Of a stretch of DNA of 64,000 nt, positions 23,098-34,773 are shown piece by piece; the first letter of the stretch is position 1; the number at the start of each line of letters is the position of its first letter. Both the position numbers and the translations under genes were made by a program. Below the pieces are notes generated by a model, which worked only from the letters and a program-made list of their open reading frames with translations, was not told the origin of the DNA and did not search any database. This stretch comes from Diplonema papillatum (taxonomy: Eukaryota > Euglenozoa > Diplonemea > Diplonemida > Diplonemidae), in assembly GCA_030068145.1 (NCBI GenBank), contig JAPJBO010000058.1, positions 372,001 through 436,000 on the forward strand, read 5' to 3'.

Positions 23098-26000
23098 ATG
23101 AAGTCCAATCAGAGCTCGCCCGCGAAGGGCAGCTCGTTCATGGCCCAGGTGGCCACGGTGACGAAGAAGAACTTCAAGCTGAAGATGCGGGCACCGGTCG
23201 GTTGGTGCGTCGAGATGTCGCTCCCGGCACTGCTGATGGCGTGTTTGATCCCCGCATGGCAGGCCGGAAGCATATCGGAACAACCGCAAAGACGATTCGC
23301 TGGCGACGTGGTGCTCGACATCCCGGGTGCTATGGACGCATATAAATGTTATAAGAATCCCTCACGCTGTGTAGAAAACCCGGCGTCTTGCATTTCCCCT
23401 GCGACGGGCCAGCCGTACTGCCTTTGTCCCAACCCACCTGCCGACATGCCATGTGTTGGCGACTTGTGCCTGGACACTACCGGGCAGGCTTTAGTCATGT
23501 TCGACGCGGCTATGTCCGAGCCAGCGCCTATCGTTCCGCCAGATTTTGATACGATGGTTCTCGTGCACAAGGCCGGGAAAATGGGGCTCATCGGCACTGC
23601 GAACGGCTTTCAAGCGTCCCGCTCCGTTTCGTACTCGGTTGGTTATCGGGTAGCGGTCGTAGGCGCGAGCAACGACGCGGCCGTGCAAGGCTTCGTTCAG
23701 GACCTGCGGCAGTTTTTCAACACCAGCACCCACACCTTCTCGGAAGCGTACGTGCACTTTTCAAGCGAAGACGATCTTGAGAATTGGGTTGTCGACGCCG
23801 GTCATCAGCAGCTCATGATCGGCATTGTCATTGAAGGGGAGCACTCATACAAACTGCGAGTGAATCGAACAGCGTCTCCAAACACAAGGCGTGGTACGCC
23901 CCTGGGGGATCCTTCTGGCCTCCCAGATGTTTACTCTACGTATTACACCTCCAGTTTCATATCCACGCAGCGCCTCGTTGATCAGTTCTGGCTGCAGAGA
24001 TTATCAGGTACGCCACACCATTTCTTTTGCGCAAGTCGGTTCCTCCCCTCTCGGCCCGAAGATCTGCTCTCCGCCAGGACCTGTGTTCTCCCCGCGAGGC
24101 TCACGCCCACCGACACGATCGTTGTAATGGAAAGGAAAACTTCAAATACGATAGCACGCCAATGTTTTGAGGTAACATATGCGGATTTAAACCGCTTTTT
24201 TACTGTTCGTCCTTAGACAGTGCACCTCTGGGGGTACTCGTCGTCAAGTCAATGACGACGTATCAGAATTGTTGTTGGACAGCAGCTGTCTGCTGCCGCA
24301 GTAGTATCACGTGGTGATGCTGGTGCACAAATTGGCGGAACTTCGGAGAACAAGCCCCCCCGAATTCGACATCAGGAGAAAGTCGCGTATTGCGTTTCTT
24401 GAGGTTCCTTCAACAAGATGGCCCCTAAAGACCGTGCAGTGAAGAAGACTGGCCTCGGGAGGCCCAGGGGTTCTCAATGAGTGGTTCTGCGGTGAACAAT
24501 TAACAACCAAACAGGAGCGAATGCGACGGCGCCGAGCCTGGCGGATCTCGTTTCTTTCCCGTTCCCTTACGCAAGCTACACGGAGGACGAGTTCTTGCAG
24601 ATGGCCGGCCCCTTCCTGGCCCTGGTCGTCGTCATTTCGTTCTTGTATTTCGTCAGTCAGTTCGTCAGCACGATCGTGAAGGAGAAAGAGGACCGCATCA
24701 AAGAGGCGATGCTGGCCATGGGCCTTCGCTCCTCGGCCTTGCGCTGGTCGTACTGCCTTCTCGGCTTTTTCGAAGCCGTCGTCATATCCGTCCTGCTGAC
24801 CACGGTGGTCGCCGTGTCGTACTTCTCCCGATCAGATTGGATGCTGATGTTCCTGCTGTCGTTCTTCTACGGCATGTCGGTGGTCACGTTCTCCGGCCTT
24901 CTCGCGACCTTTTTCTCAAAGGCGCAGCTCGCCGGGCTGGGCTCGCCGTTCATATTTTTGCTGATCGCCGTCCCAAAGTTTGTACTGCCCGACGACGTGT
25001 CTCTGTCGTTTTTGATGCTCTTCAGCACCCATGCGTATGCCGAGGGCTTTGACACGGTGTCCGTGTTGGAGACCGGCGGAGAGGGCCTGACCGCGGGGAC
25101 GATCAACAAAGGCGACGTTCCAGTCTCGTTGGTGCTGTTCTTCCTGGTGTTCGACACCGTCTTGTACGCCTTGCTCGAGTGGTACCTCAGCCTCGTGTTG
25201 CCGAGCGAATGGGGCACGCAGCTGCACCCTTGTTTTTGCTTCGTTTCCAAGAAGCCCGACGCGCTGACCCCCCCGCGGGCCACGTCGGAAGCCGAGCGGG
25301 CGCGCATCGAGGCGCCTTCGGAGACCCGGCCGCCCGTCGTGGCCGTGTCGAACTTGTGCAAAGTGTTCCCGACTGACGACGGCGTCGTCACCGCGGTCGA
25401 CAACTTGTCTCTGGACATGCACGAGGACAAGATCCTCGTGCTCCTCGGCCACAACGGCGCGGGGAAGACGACCACGATAAACATGCTGACCGGCATGCTC
25501 ACCGTCAGCAGCGGCGAGGCTCGGGTGTACGGCATCGACGTCGTAAAGAGCATGTCCGCCATCCGCAAGGATCTCGGCCTGTGCCCTCAGCACAACATCT
25601 TGTGGCCCCACCTCACGTGTCGCGAGCACCTTTGCTTTTTCGGCAGGCTGCGCGGGCTGACGGGCGCCGAGCTTGACGAGGCCGCGAAGACGATGCTGGC
25701 CGAAGTCGGGCTGGCGGACAAGATCGACGAAGAGAGCAGCTCCCTCTCCGGCGGGATGAAGCGCAAACTCTCCGTCGCCATCGCCCTCATAGGGGGCCCC
25801 CGGCTGGTCATCATGGACGAGCCGACCGCTGGGATGGACATCCAGGCCCGCCGTCTCATCTGGGACTTAATCAAGCGCAGCAAAAAGGGCCGCACGATAC
25901 TGCTGACAACGCATTTCATGGACGAAGCCGACCTGCTGGGCGACTCGATCGCGATCATGCACGCCGGCCGCCTACACTCATGGGGAAGCAGCTTCTTTTT

Positions 26001-29000
26001 GAAGAGCACGCTCGGCATCGGCTACACGCTAAAGCTCGAAGTCAACGACACCTGCGCTCCCAAGGAGGTGCTGTCCGTCATAAATGAAGGCCTGACACGC
26101 TTCGGAAACGCCACCGCGCCAGATACCCAAGAGCTGCACGGGAACACCGAGAGCCTGGTGGCCCAGCGCGGAGGATCGACCAGCAACCTGACGTCTGTTG
26201 CGGATACGGAGGACGAAACGACGCCGGTTCTTCAGCTGCTGGAGGCGGAGCCGCACAACCTGCCGGCGGTCAACCCGCTGTCGAGGCCCGCGTTCGAGCC
26301 TGCGGCCGTGCGGCGGGTTTCGCCGCCCGTGAAAAGCCCGAGGACGTCGGGGACGCTTCAGCTGGCGGAGATCGTTTCGTCGGCGGCGCGCGAGCTCGCC
26401 ATCCGGCTCCCGATGCAGGCGATGGCGGTGTTTCCGCTGGTTTTCAAAGCGATTGAGACGCGGCAGGAGACGCTGGGCATCATCGCCTTCGGCGTCAGCG
26501 TCACCACTCTCGAGGAAATCTTCATCCGGATCGCACAAGGCGGCAGCGATGAAAAGGTAGAAGAACAACGGCAAGACAAGACGGACAAGGCAAACTGCCA
26601 GGACGACAACGAAATCGAGCCGGCCGATGCGAAAATAGATGCGGAAGACCGCCATACGGATGATCTGGACACCAGCGCCTTCACCGTGCCCCTCGCTGAC
26701 CGCATCGTTGACAAGAAAGCGCTGCTCGTGCAGCAGCTGCGGGCTGGACTGTACAAGCGGTTCAGCGTTGGGAGGCGCGACAAGCGGACGCTTTGTTACC
26801 AAATCCTCCTGCCGTTGACGATCATCGCGATGGCGTTTGCAATGCTGCTGATACCGATACCCGACCAGCCTGCAAGGGATATTATCCCAGACGACTCAAG
26901 TGAAGTAATAATCGGCACTGCAACTGGGATACCCGGAGACGGGCTGCCCTACTCGTACACAACTCAAGGCATCGTGTCATGGATGGGTCTGGAAACGGTG
27001 TTGTTTGATGAAATGTCGCGACATGCTGCGGATCGGCGTGTCGGGTTGGTCGACGCGGTCAGTCAGCGCCCGTTTTCTGTCAAAGTCTTGTGCTCTGCCG
27101 TGGGCAATCGGTCGCTGTCTCAATTTGAGCAGTACGCGTTGGCACGAACCAGTTTCAACGTGACGCATCTGACACTGCCCGGCGCTTTCCTTCCTCGTGA
27201 CACAAAAGCTGCCTTGTTCAATGGATCGTACCTGCACGCGCTTCCGTTGTCTGTTCTTGTTCAAGACTCGCTCATGCTCCAGCGACTGACCGGAGATAGC
27301 AGCTCTCATTTCAAGGTCACCAACCACCCGCTGCCAAATTCTCGCCTTTTAGAAACGCGTATTCAAGGATGGCGTACCACTACAATCGGCCTCTTCGTTC
27401 TCATCCCCTTCACGATGGTGCCCAGCACGTACGTCTCCTTTATTGTCCGTGAGAAGCAGAGTCAGTCCAAACACGTCCAGCTGGTGGCGGGATGCAGCTT
27501 GGCCAGCTTTTGGCTGAGCTCCTTTATTTGGGACCTGCTGTCGTATGCCTGCACAACGGCGATCGCGATGCTGATGTTCCTCGCTTTCGATCGCGAAGAA
27601 TATGTCGGCAACGCAGAGAACTTTTTTGCGACCGTTCTGCTCCTTATATTGTACGGCATCTCCAGCATAGGGGCCGCGTACCTGGTGTCTTTCTACTTCG
27701 ACAGCTATACCGCTGCACAGAGCGTCGTGTCGAGCGTGTGCTTGTTCTCCGGGTTCGTTCTTGTGCTTACCGCCAATATTCTGTCGTCGATTGAGTCCAC
27801 AGCATCTGTTGCTGTAGTCTTGCGGCACATCTTCCGTATTGTTCCGGCTTTCTGCGTCGGTGATGGCATTATCCAGTTGGCTCTTCGACCGTCACTCGAG
27901 GTATACGGCCTTGAGGATGAAGGAGCGTTTGCCATGGATGTCACCGGCTGGAACATGTTATGGATGGCGTTGGAGGCGCCCTTGCTGTATGTTCTTGTAG
28001 TCATCCACGACTTTCCCGAGCTACTTTACCTCATCGGCATTCGTAAGGCAAGCGACGAAGGCAAAGAAGCTACAGTGCTAGAGGACGAAGATGAGGTATG
28101 TTCCGTATTCTTCGTACCTTAGGGGCCGTAAACAGCCTGCCAAAGAGTCACGAGAGTGGTCTGCAATAAGATAATAAGATATAATCTGCACACCAGCTGC
28201 AGGGCTCGCGTGTCAGAGGTGAGGACTCTATGAAGGTCAAGACGCAAGTTCCAACTTGATTTCGGAAAGATGTAAAAGAATATTCGCACAACAGGATACG
28301 GTAGAAGAGGCGGCTCTTGTCGACGGGCTTGATGCAGCGAACGACGAAAAGTACGCGGTTGTCGTCAAGCGGTTGCACAAGAAGTTTGCCTCGCACGGCA
28401 GTGACGACTTCGTTGCGGTGAAGTCGGTGTCCTTCGCCGTTCAAAAAGGTGAGGTCTTTTGCCTGCTCGGCACGAATGGTGCCGGCAAGACGACAACTCT
28501 GAGCATGCTCGCGGGACAGGTGCAACCAACAGCGGGTACCAGCTTTCTCGGCGGCTACAACGTCGCCTCTGACACAAGCCGTGCGAGGACCCAGCTGGGC
28601 TACTGCCCTCAGTTCGACGCGCTGCTGGTATCTTTTTGTTTTTGTATTAGCACCTGCTTTGTAGGAAATACTTGAGCATGCTGCAGGAGGTGAATGTGGT
28701 GTAGTTCACGAAACACAGGTGAATCTGGGTTCAGTGAGGCGTAAGCGTTCAGCAAAAAAGACCCACGTCGTAGTTGTATTGTTTCTCCCCTCTAGCCTCC
28801 TTCGAAGTAAGCACAAGGCAGCTCTTCGAGTGTTTTCAAGTGGAAAGCACATTTTCGTTCAAGTGCCGCTGCATACTACCTGGTGCACCATCTGTGGCAA
28901 CAAGCGCGCTTGCCATTATCGAAGAGTGGCAGTTGGCGGCGTATATAAGTGTTTACACACCGGTCGATGCGAGCGTCAACAAATCACGAAACCCAAAACT

Positions 29001-30523
29001 TTCAGGACCTGATGACACCGCTCGAGCACCTCCGGTTCTACTGCGCTCTGAGGGGCATTCCGAACGACAAAGTGGTATGTTCACCCTGGACTCTCTGTTG
29101 ACGTTTGGAACGATAGGGCACTTGAACGTGGGTACATTATCTAAGTGTTCCTTTGCCCACCTGTGTCTGATGCGGCTGTTGTATGGAATCGACGTATACT
29201 CAGGACGGCGCTGTGGCCGCCAGGGGGCAACTCTGTGTGTGGCGAGATTTGGGCCTGTGTACTGACTGAGTGCTACCGATCCTCGCGTTGTGGCCGTGTG
29301 TGTAAGGCGGCTGGCCATAACTCCTCATCTTTACAGGGCACAACCCTTTTGCGGCTGAATTGGACAAGCGGGATTACCAGAACCGGGTCTCCAATTCCAT
29401 TCACGGACAACCAACCAATTTCCCCACAGGACCGCGTCTGCACCGCCATTCTGAGGCGGCTAGATTTGGAACCTCACCAGCACAAGGAATGCCGCAAGCT
29501 GAGTGGAGGCAACAAGCGCAAATTATCGATCGGCATTTCGCTCGTGGGTGGACCTCTTGCGGTATGACTTTCTCACTGCGGCCGGGGCTTAACGACAAAG
29601 AAAGCTTCCTTGGCGTGCTTGTCGATAGTTGTATGTGTTGTATGCCAGCGTAGTGCGGCATTTGTCTTATAGCAGGGGACAACACATGTGTTGCGCTTGG
29701 TTTTCAGCAAGCACGAAGTTTTTTGGCCCGGACTTAACGCTGACTTCTTTAAAGTCGGACGAAGTTCTTTTGTTTGCCTGGCTTCAACAGCACGTGTGCT
29801 CGTGCAGCTTTACCAACCAGCAAAGAAGCTTCACTTCTCGTACATTCTCACTAAATCTGATCCTACTAACACTTCCCAATGCTTCACCCACAGCTATTAC
29901 TCGACGAACCGACGGCAGGGATGGACCCGGTTGCACGGCGCGGCATGTGGAACGCTTTGAAAGAGATCGGCAGCGACAGAAGCGTGATTCTGACGACACA
30001 TCACCTTGAAGAAGTGGAAGCTCTCGCACACAGAGTGGCTATCATGGTGGCTGGCAGGGTCGAGTGCATCGGGTCGTTGCCGCACTTGAAAGAGAAGTTC
30101 GGAGGCGGGTACGAGGTCGAGATCAAAGCCGCAAACACTGATTCAATAGCGAAGGTGATAGCGTTCATGCGCCAACGCTTCCGGTGCGAAATTGTCGAAG
30201 AAGCCGGCGAGCGCATTACGTTCCGACTCGAAAAGGGCGCCTGCAAACTGTCGGAGATCTTCGGCGCCGTCGAAGCGGAGCGGAGTCAATCGACCATCGT
30301 CGACTACTCGATCAGCCAAACCAGCCTGGACCAGGTTTTCATGTCTATCTGCCGGCGGTGGGAGGATGTTCTCGAGCAGCTGGATAACATCAAAACCCAA
30401 CACGGGCCGGCAACAGCGGAGGCGATCCTTGCGTCGGATTGCAAGCTACGCGAAGCCCATCGACGAAGCTTTGTCGTCGAGTCAACCGCCTCATCATCAA
30501 CGCGGTCCCATACAGCAATGTAG
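23098..30523 (+). CDS. Full-length ABCA-family transporter (6 exons)
   Basis: Model: 23098-24007, 24515-28095, 28295-28627, 29006-29074, 29430-29561 and 29894-30523, 1884 residues, every junction in phase. Layout is that of an ABCA full transporter: TMD1, NBD1, linker, TMD2, NBD2. An N-terminal membrane helix (about 36-53) is followed by a large Cys-rich first extracellular loop. NBD1 has Walker A GHNGAGKTT (about 615), signature LSGGMKRKLS (about 714), Walker B LVIMDEPTAGMD (about 734) and H-loop TTHFMDEAD. A charged Glu/Asp/Lys linker (EERQDKTDKANCQDDNEIE) precedes TMD2. NBD2 has GTNGAGKTT (about 1556), LSGGNKRKLS (about 1656), LLLDEPTAGMDP (about 1676) and TTHHLEEVE. Both ATPase sites look intact. 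Known ABCA proteins move phospholipids or sterols across membranes; the substrate here is unknown. The introns that split NBD2 fall just before or after its motifs. Confidence 0.95.
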
Positions 30524-32073
30524 CACATCCATTTACCGACCGAAACTTGTCAAAAAAGTGCGCCGCAAGTCAGTTGTTTCTAGAGTCCTGTGCTGCATGG
30601 TGAGCACATGGCGCTCACGTTCCATCTGTCGGTAATCGACTTTCCAGTAAACCGATGCTCCCCACCGATAACCGGTGGGGAGCGATGGGTCGGCACCGAC
30701 AACTCAAAGTGGCCCATACACAGTGCAATAGCGGCCTTCACTCAAGAAACTGAGCCAGAGCAACACCACTCCGGTGCGGGCGCAATACCCGTACCAACTA
30801 TAAAACGAGATATCGCGGCAACGACCCGTTTGTGTTGCCACGATCAAATAGCTCGCCACCGACGAGTGGGGTTCTCGGCAGGCCCACTATCCCTGAGGGT
30901 GACCATTATTCTAAACGGTCTACCCGGAGCAGCTCCCGAACTAGTCTTTTACTTCTTACCCCAGATTTTGCCTGAGTTTCATGCACCAGTGAGGAGCTTG
31001 AGATTTTGCAACTGGCTGCCTCTTCGAGTATTTTCCACCAAGCAGGTGTTTATACAAATATATGAACAAGGAGAGATCTCATCTTCACCTGCACCCTTCC
31101 CGCACCGTTTTCCTGGGGAGGTGGCGGAGAGCGAGAGGACTGGCAGTTCACCCTGCTTCACAGCACCTTTTGATCATCGAAGTGCGAGCCCGCCTACACT
31201 AGCCAAGTTACCGCGCACCTGGACGTCCTTCGTAGAACCTGCCGCCGTGCCCCTCCATAAAACGCTTCAAGGTGAACTCGCGTACTGGCCCTGCGCCAGT
31301 TTTGTACGCTATTAAGACCCCTTCTCCCCGTTGATTGTGGCAGCTCCGCTTTCCAGCAGAGCCCGTCGCCTCCTCCCCTCAAACAAAGCAGAAGGACAAA
31401 GCTAAGCAGGGTCCCGTTACACCCGGAGGGCGAACTCACGAAGCTTGCCTTCTCTTTTTTGTGTTAACAATGCATTGTTAGTACTAAAAATTAGTAGTTG
31501 GCAGCGTACTACATGAAACTTACCAAAGCAGGTGCGTTCCGAGTGCGCACAAACAAAAGAAAGCGCCATACTAAATCTTTGGTGTCACCGTCGACGAATT
31601 CTTATGTTGGCTGCTACATTGCTTGTTGGCTTTTCCTTTCGCCTTACCTTCGTCCAAACCAAGCTTCCGAGAAAGCGGACGAGCCCACATCGGCACGAAG
31701 CCACTATCTGGTGCCACTGTGGGGCTTGTGTATATCGCGACTCAGTTTTGCCTTCGTTTTGCCTCGCTGAAAGAAACGCGTTCCCATTCAGCCACTGCCG
31801 ACTGGTATGGCGACATGTTGCCAGAAGTGTCAAGCAATTCCGGCAGTCGGCAGGTCCCGAGTCTCACGGCTGGAGTAAAGCACGGCATCCGAACGACGGC
31901 ACGGCAACCCAGCTCTTAGGTGCGGGGCTATCCTCGGTGGTGGACGAGTATAGCACGGGAGAGCATGTAATTAAAAAGGCTGAACACACAAACTTACCGC
32001 TGGTGATGTCCACTTTGACAGACAGGGGGAGGGGCTTGGAAAAGGCGCTTCCACCGGTTGCGTGGAGGAGGGT
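30524..32073. other. No gene recognised
   Basis: About 1.5 kb of intergenic sequence. Short frames show no domain. A small hairpin (gctccccaccgataaccggtggggagc, 30657-30683) lies about 135 bp past the ABCA stop and may be in its 3' region. Confidence 0.45.
30657..30683. repeat. Short hairpin downstream of the ABCA gene
   Basis: Inverted repeat gctccccacc...ggtggggagc with a short inner loop (gataacc). A stable stem is expected in RNA. It could mark the transcript end or be chance; eukaryotic termination does not normally need it. Confidence 0.4.
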
Positions 32074-33219
32074 ATGACCTCTGTGAACGATGTCGTCACG
32101 TTCAGCGCTGTCGCCGCGTCTGTTATCAGCTTCGCGGAGATGGAGTGGTCTGCAAGCGAACGCTGTCGCAAAACCGGACTGGTGTCCCGAGCTTCGCCGG
32201 TGGTAGACGTCCGGCGAAGCGCGATGGTGTTTGCCGTAGCGACCGCAGTCTGCGTGGTGCTGGTCGTCCTCGCACTCAGCATCCCTGATAGCAGCGAGCT
32301 GTTGTCCTTTTCACCCGACACGGTGCTTGCTATGGTTGCGTCTGCCGCATTCTTCCTGCCCGTGTACCTCTTCCTCCTGTCAGATTACGAGGCAATTCTC
32401 CCCAAAGCGACGCCAGTCGTCCTGAGCGGCTGGATGTTCCTTAGCGTTTTGGTCTACGGCTTCCTGTTCTTGCTCTCCGACGCCATGCTTGCACTGGGTG
32501 CCACGGAGAAAGCTGCAGCGGTTGTCGATTTCTGGAACCCGGTGTATCCAGTTTTTGCGTCGGCGGCGTCGGTTCTGGCGCATTGCTTCATGGTGACCCT
32601 GTCCCGGCAAATGGGGCCGCCGAGCTTCGTGATAAAAGACGTGCGATCGCATCAAAAGTCGTCGTTGTCTTCTGATGCGAAGATTGCTTTTCCGCCTCGA
32701 TATCACTTTCACGGCTCCGTGCGCTGGGGTCGTCTGTCTCCTGGATACATCACCAGCAAGCTACTATGCAGTTGCGTGTCGGTTGTCTCTGCTACAGGCC
32801 TCAGTTTACTTCTCGCGGTCGCTCCGTTGTTCGGGTCGCAAAGAAATCTCACCATAGCTTTTGTAGTCACGGCTTGCGCTTTCGGCGTTGACGGCATTAT
32901 CGACTCCACGTGGGGTCAAGCAAAAGCGCAAGGGTACGTGCAGGATTACTTGATGCTTTTTCGACTGCTGTTACCTTTGGCCGGCTTGTGGTCGGTCTCG
33001 AGTGATACGCCTTTGGCTATTTGCAGTACGGTGTGCATCGCGGCGATAACAGTGTTTGCATACAAAGACGACTGGTACGACGCGTGCGGGGAATCCGTTG
33101 ATGGTGTCTCGGCTGGCGAAGCAACACCGCTGTACACACCGTCCTGCGCCGCCTCTGAGGCCCAGCAGACCGCCATTGACTTCGAACCAGCGGATCCACC
33201 TGACTTTGCTGCCGCCTGA
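32074..33219 (+). CDS. Polytopic membrane protein, unknown family
   Basis: Single exon, 381 residues from the first in-frame ATG (MTSVNDVVTFSAVAASV). About eight hydrophobic segments are visible, near residues 49-70 (MVFAVATAVCVVLVVLALSI), 86-105, 118-139, 158-178, 228-250, 258-278, 300-316 and 321-337. A hydrophilic loop of about 45 residues, rich in Lys, Ser and His, separates the first four from the last four. The C-terminal tail is Ala/Pro/Glu-rich. I do not recognise the family. Base composition and codon use match the neighbouring genes, which supports it being coding. It could be a transporter or a receptor-like protein; nothing in the sequence decides this. Confidence 0.65.
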   Translation: MTSVNDVVTFSAVAASVISFAEMEWSASERCRKTGLVSRASPVVDVRRSAMVFAVATAVCVVLVVLALSIPDSSELLSFSPDTVLAMVASAAFFLPVYLFLLSDYEAILPKATPVVLSGWMFLSVLVYGFLFLLSDAMLALGATEKAAAVVDFWNPVYPVFASAASVLAHCFMVTLSRQMGPPSFVIKDVRSHQKSSLSSDAKIAFPPRYHFHGSVRWGRLSPGYITSKLLCSCVSVVSATGLSLLLAVAPLFGSQRNLTIAFVVTACAFGVDGIIDSTWGQAKAQGYVQDYLMLFRLLLPLAGLWSVSSDTPLAICSTVCIAAITVFAYKDDWYDACGESVDGVSAGEATPLYTPSCAASEAQQTAIDFEPADPPDFAAA

Positions 33220-34773
33220 ACGCAACCTCATTGCCGGCCTCCAACCACACACAGCGCGGTTCTTCTCAAGAAATCAGAACGTTCTCAATAGTCGATTCGC
33301 ATGCGTAGGCAATCTAGCCCCGTGGACCACCGATATGACCGCATACAGGCAGGTCAAGGAAAGTACGCATCTCGCCGCATCGTTTACACCTAAAAGAGGT
33401 GCGTTTGGCTGCTCATTTGGGTTTAGAACGCGCGGGCCGTTCTGAGTCAAATCAGTCAGCGTCCCTCCTTTTGTTCTTTGCCCCACTGGCCACCTTTGTT
33501 CCTATCCTTTGGAACTTCCTTCGTCTGACGAAGCGTTGAAGGTTTAGGTCAAGGATCTGACTGCAGCATTGCAAGAACGGAAGACTGTAGGTGGTGGAGT
33601 GGTTTGCCAAGTTGGTTCCGTTAACGAAGACCTCGACCCTTCAATAGATGCGTCCCGTTGTAGGGAGAGTCTTTCAGCATTGCTGCTCACCCAAGTATAC
33701 TATGGTCCTGGGTACTGCGCGTGACTTCGAGAGTCCTACTGGGAAGGCCATTCAGCGGGGCAACTGCGCTTGTGATGGCACACAGCAAGCGCGCTCTTTT
33801 CATCGATTAAATTCGGTCTTGCGGCGCGAACTCAGAATAAACTGGAACTTCGCCAGGATTAGCAATGTCTGAAAACCGGTAGTCATTTGCGTTGGCACGA
33901 GTCATGAAGAAGCAGGTCATCGCATCGACGAGCTTCGCGTACGCCAGGCGGTAGGCAAAGTTGTGTACGATCGAACGCTTGTTATTATTCCGCGTGATAC
34001 CCTTCTCTATCGCATGACTAGCTCCAAGAAAGGCAAGGCAAGCATCAGAAAGGCTGCCCGTCCGGGCTTATTCGTGGCGACGGAAAAGCTGAACGAAGGG
34101 GCAGTAAAAAAAACACGGAACGAAGGCGGTCGCATTTTCCTGCGCTGTTTCGCATTTACCTTCAGCAGCAAAAAGCCTTTGGCGCGGACGATGGTTCAAA
34201 GAGACGGATCTTAGATGCGCGTACCACAGCTCACAACGCTGTTCACTTCTTGGTTCACGGGGCCGATGCGACACAAGGTGCCGGGGACAACCCAGCATGC
34301 CAAATTGCTTACCAGATTTTGTCAATAACCGAAGCTCAAGAGAATCCGTCGAAGGTTTTCTAGGATGACACAAAAAGCGAGCATATCTTTCATTGCGTGA
34401 AAGCTTGGCAGTGACAACCTTACCAACGCACCGAACGAGACACCTCAAGTGGCTCAAGGACACCAATGTGCACAAGCAAACCTATGTGACGCAGCAGCGT
34501 GCCAAAGCATGGCAGTTATTTTATTGGGAAAAAACTAAAACTAAATTCCCGAGGGTGGAGACAAAAACATCGTTGCTACGGTATATAATAAAGTCATTTA
34601 TTCGGCAAGATTATCTTGCCGAATAATTGCTTAGTATCTGCGTCTCCGTTCCAACGAGCCTCATTTTCGTGGAGCCTCGGTTTCGTGGTGGGTGCCCTAC
34701 TCCGACGACGCAGGAATATAGGATGGAGTAGTTCCACAATAAAACGAAACCACCTAAAAAAAACAAACCCAAC
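33220..34773. other. No gene recognised; palindrome near its end
   Basis: About 1.55 kb of motif-free sequence of lower GC than the flanking genes. The only structure I see is the perfect palindrome at 34598-34626, listed separately. Confidence 0.45.
34598..34626. repeat. Perfect 14-bp-arm palindrome
   Basis: The arms TTATTCGGCAAGAT and its exact complement are separated by one base. It lies 148 bp upstream of the gephyrin-type start codon in an AT-rich stretch. It could be a protein-binding operator-like site, an RNA hairpin in the leader, or a remnant of a mobile element. Confidence 0.75.

Noticed and set aside
24867..26802. Several minus-strand frames over 140 residues opposite the ABCA exon
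   Set aside because: The + strand encodes unmistakable ABC motifs throughout.
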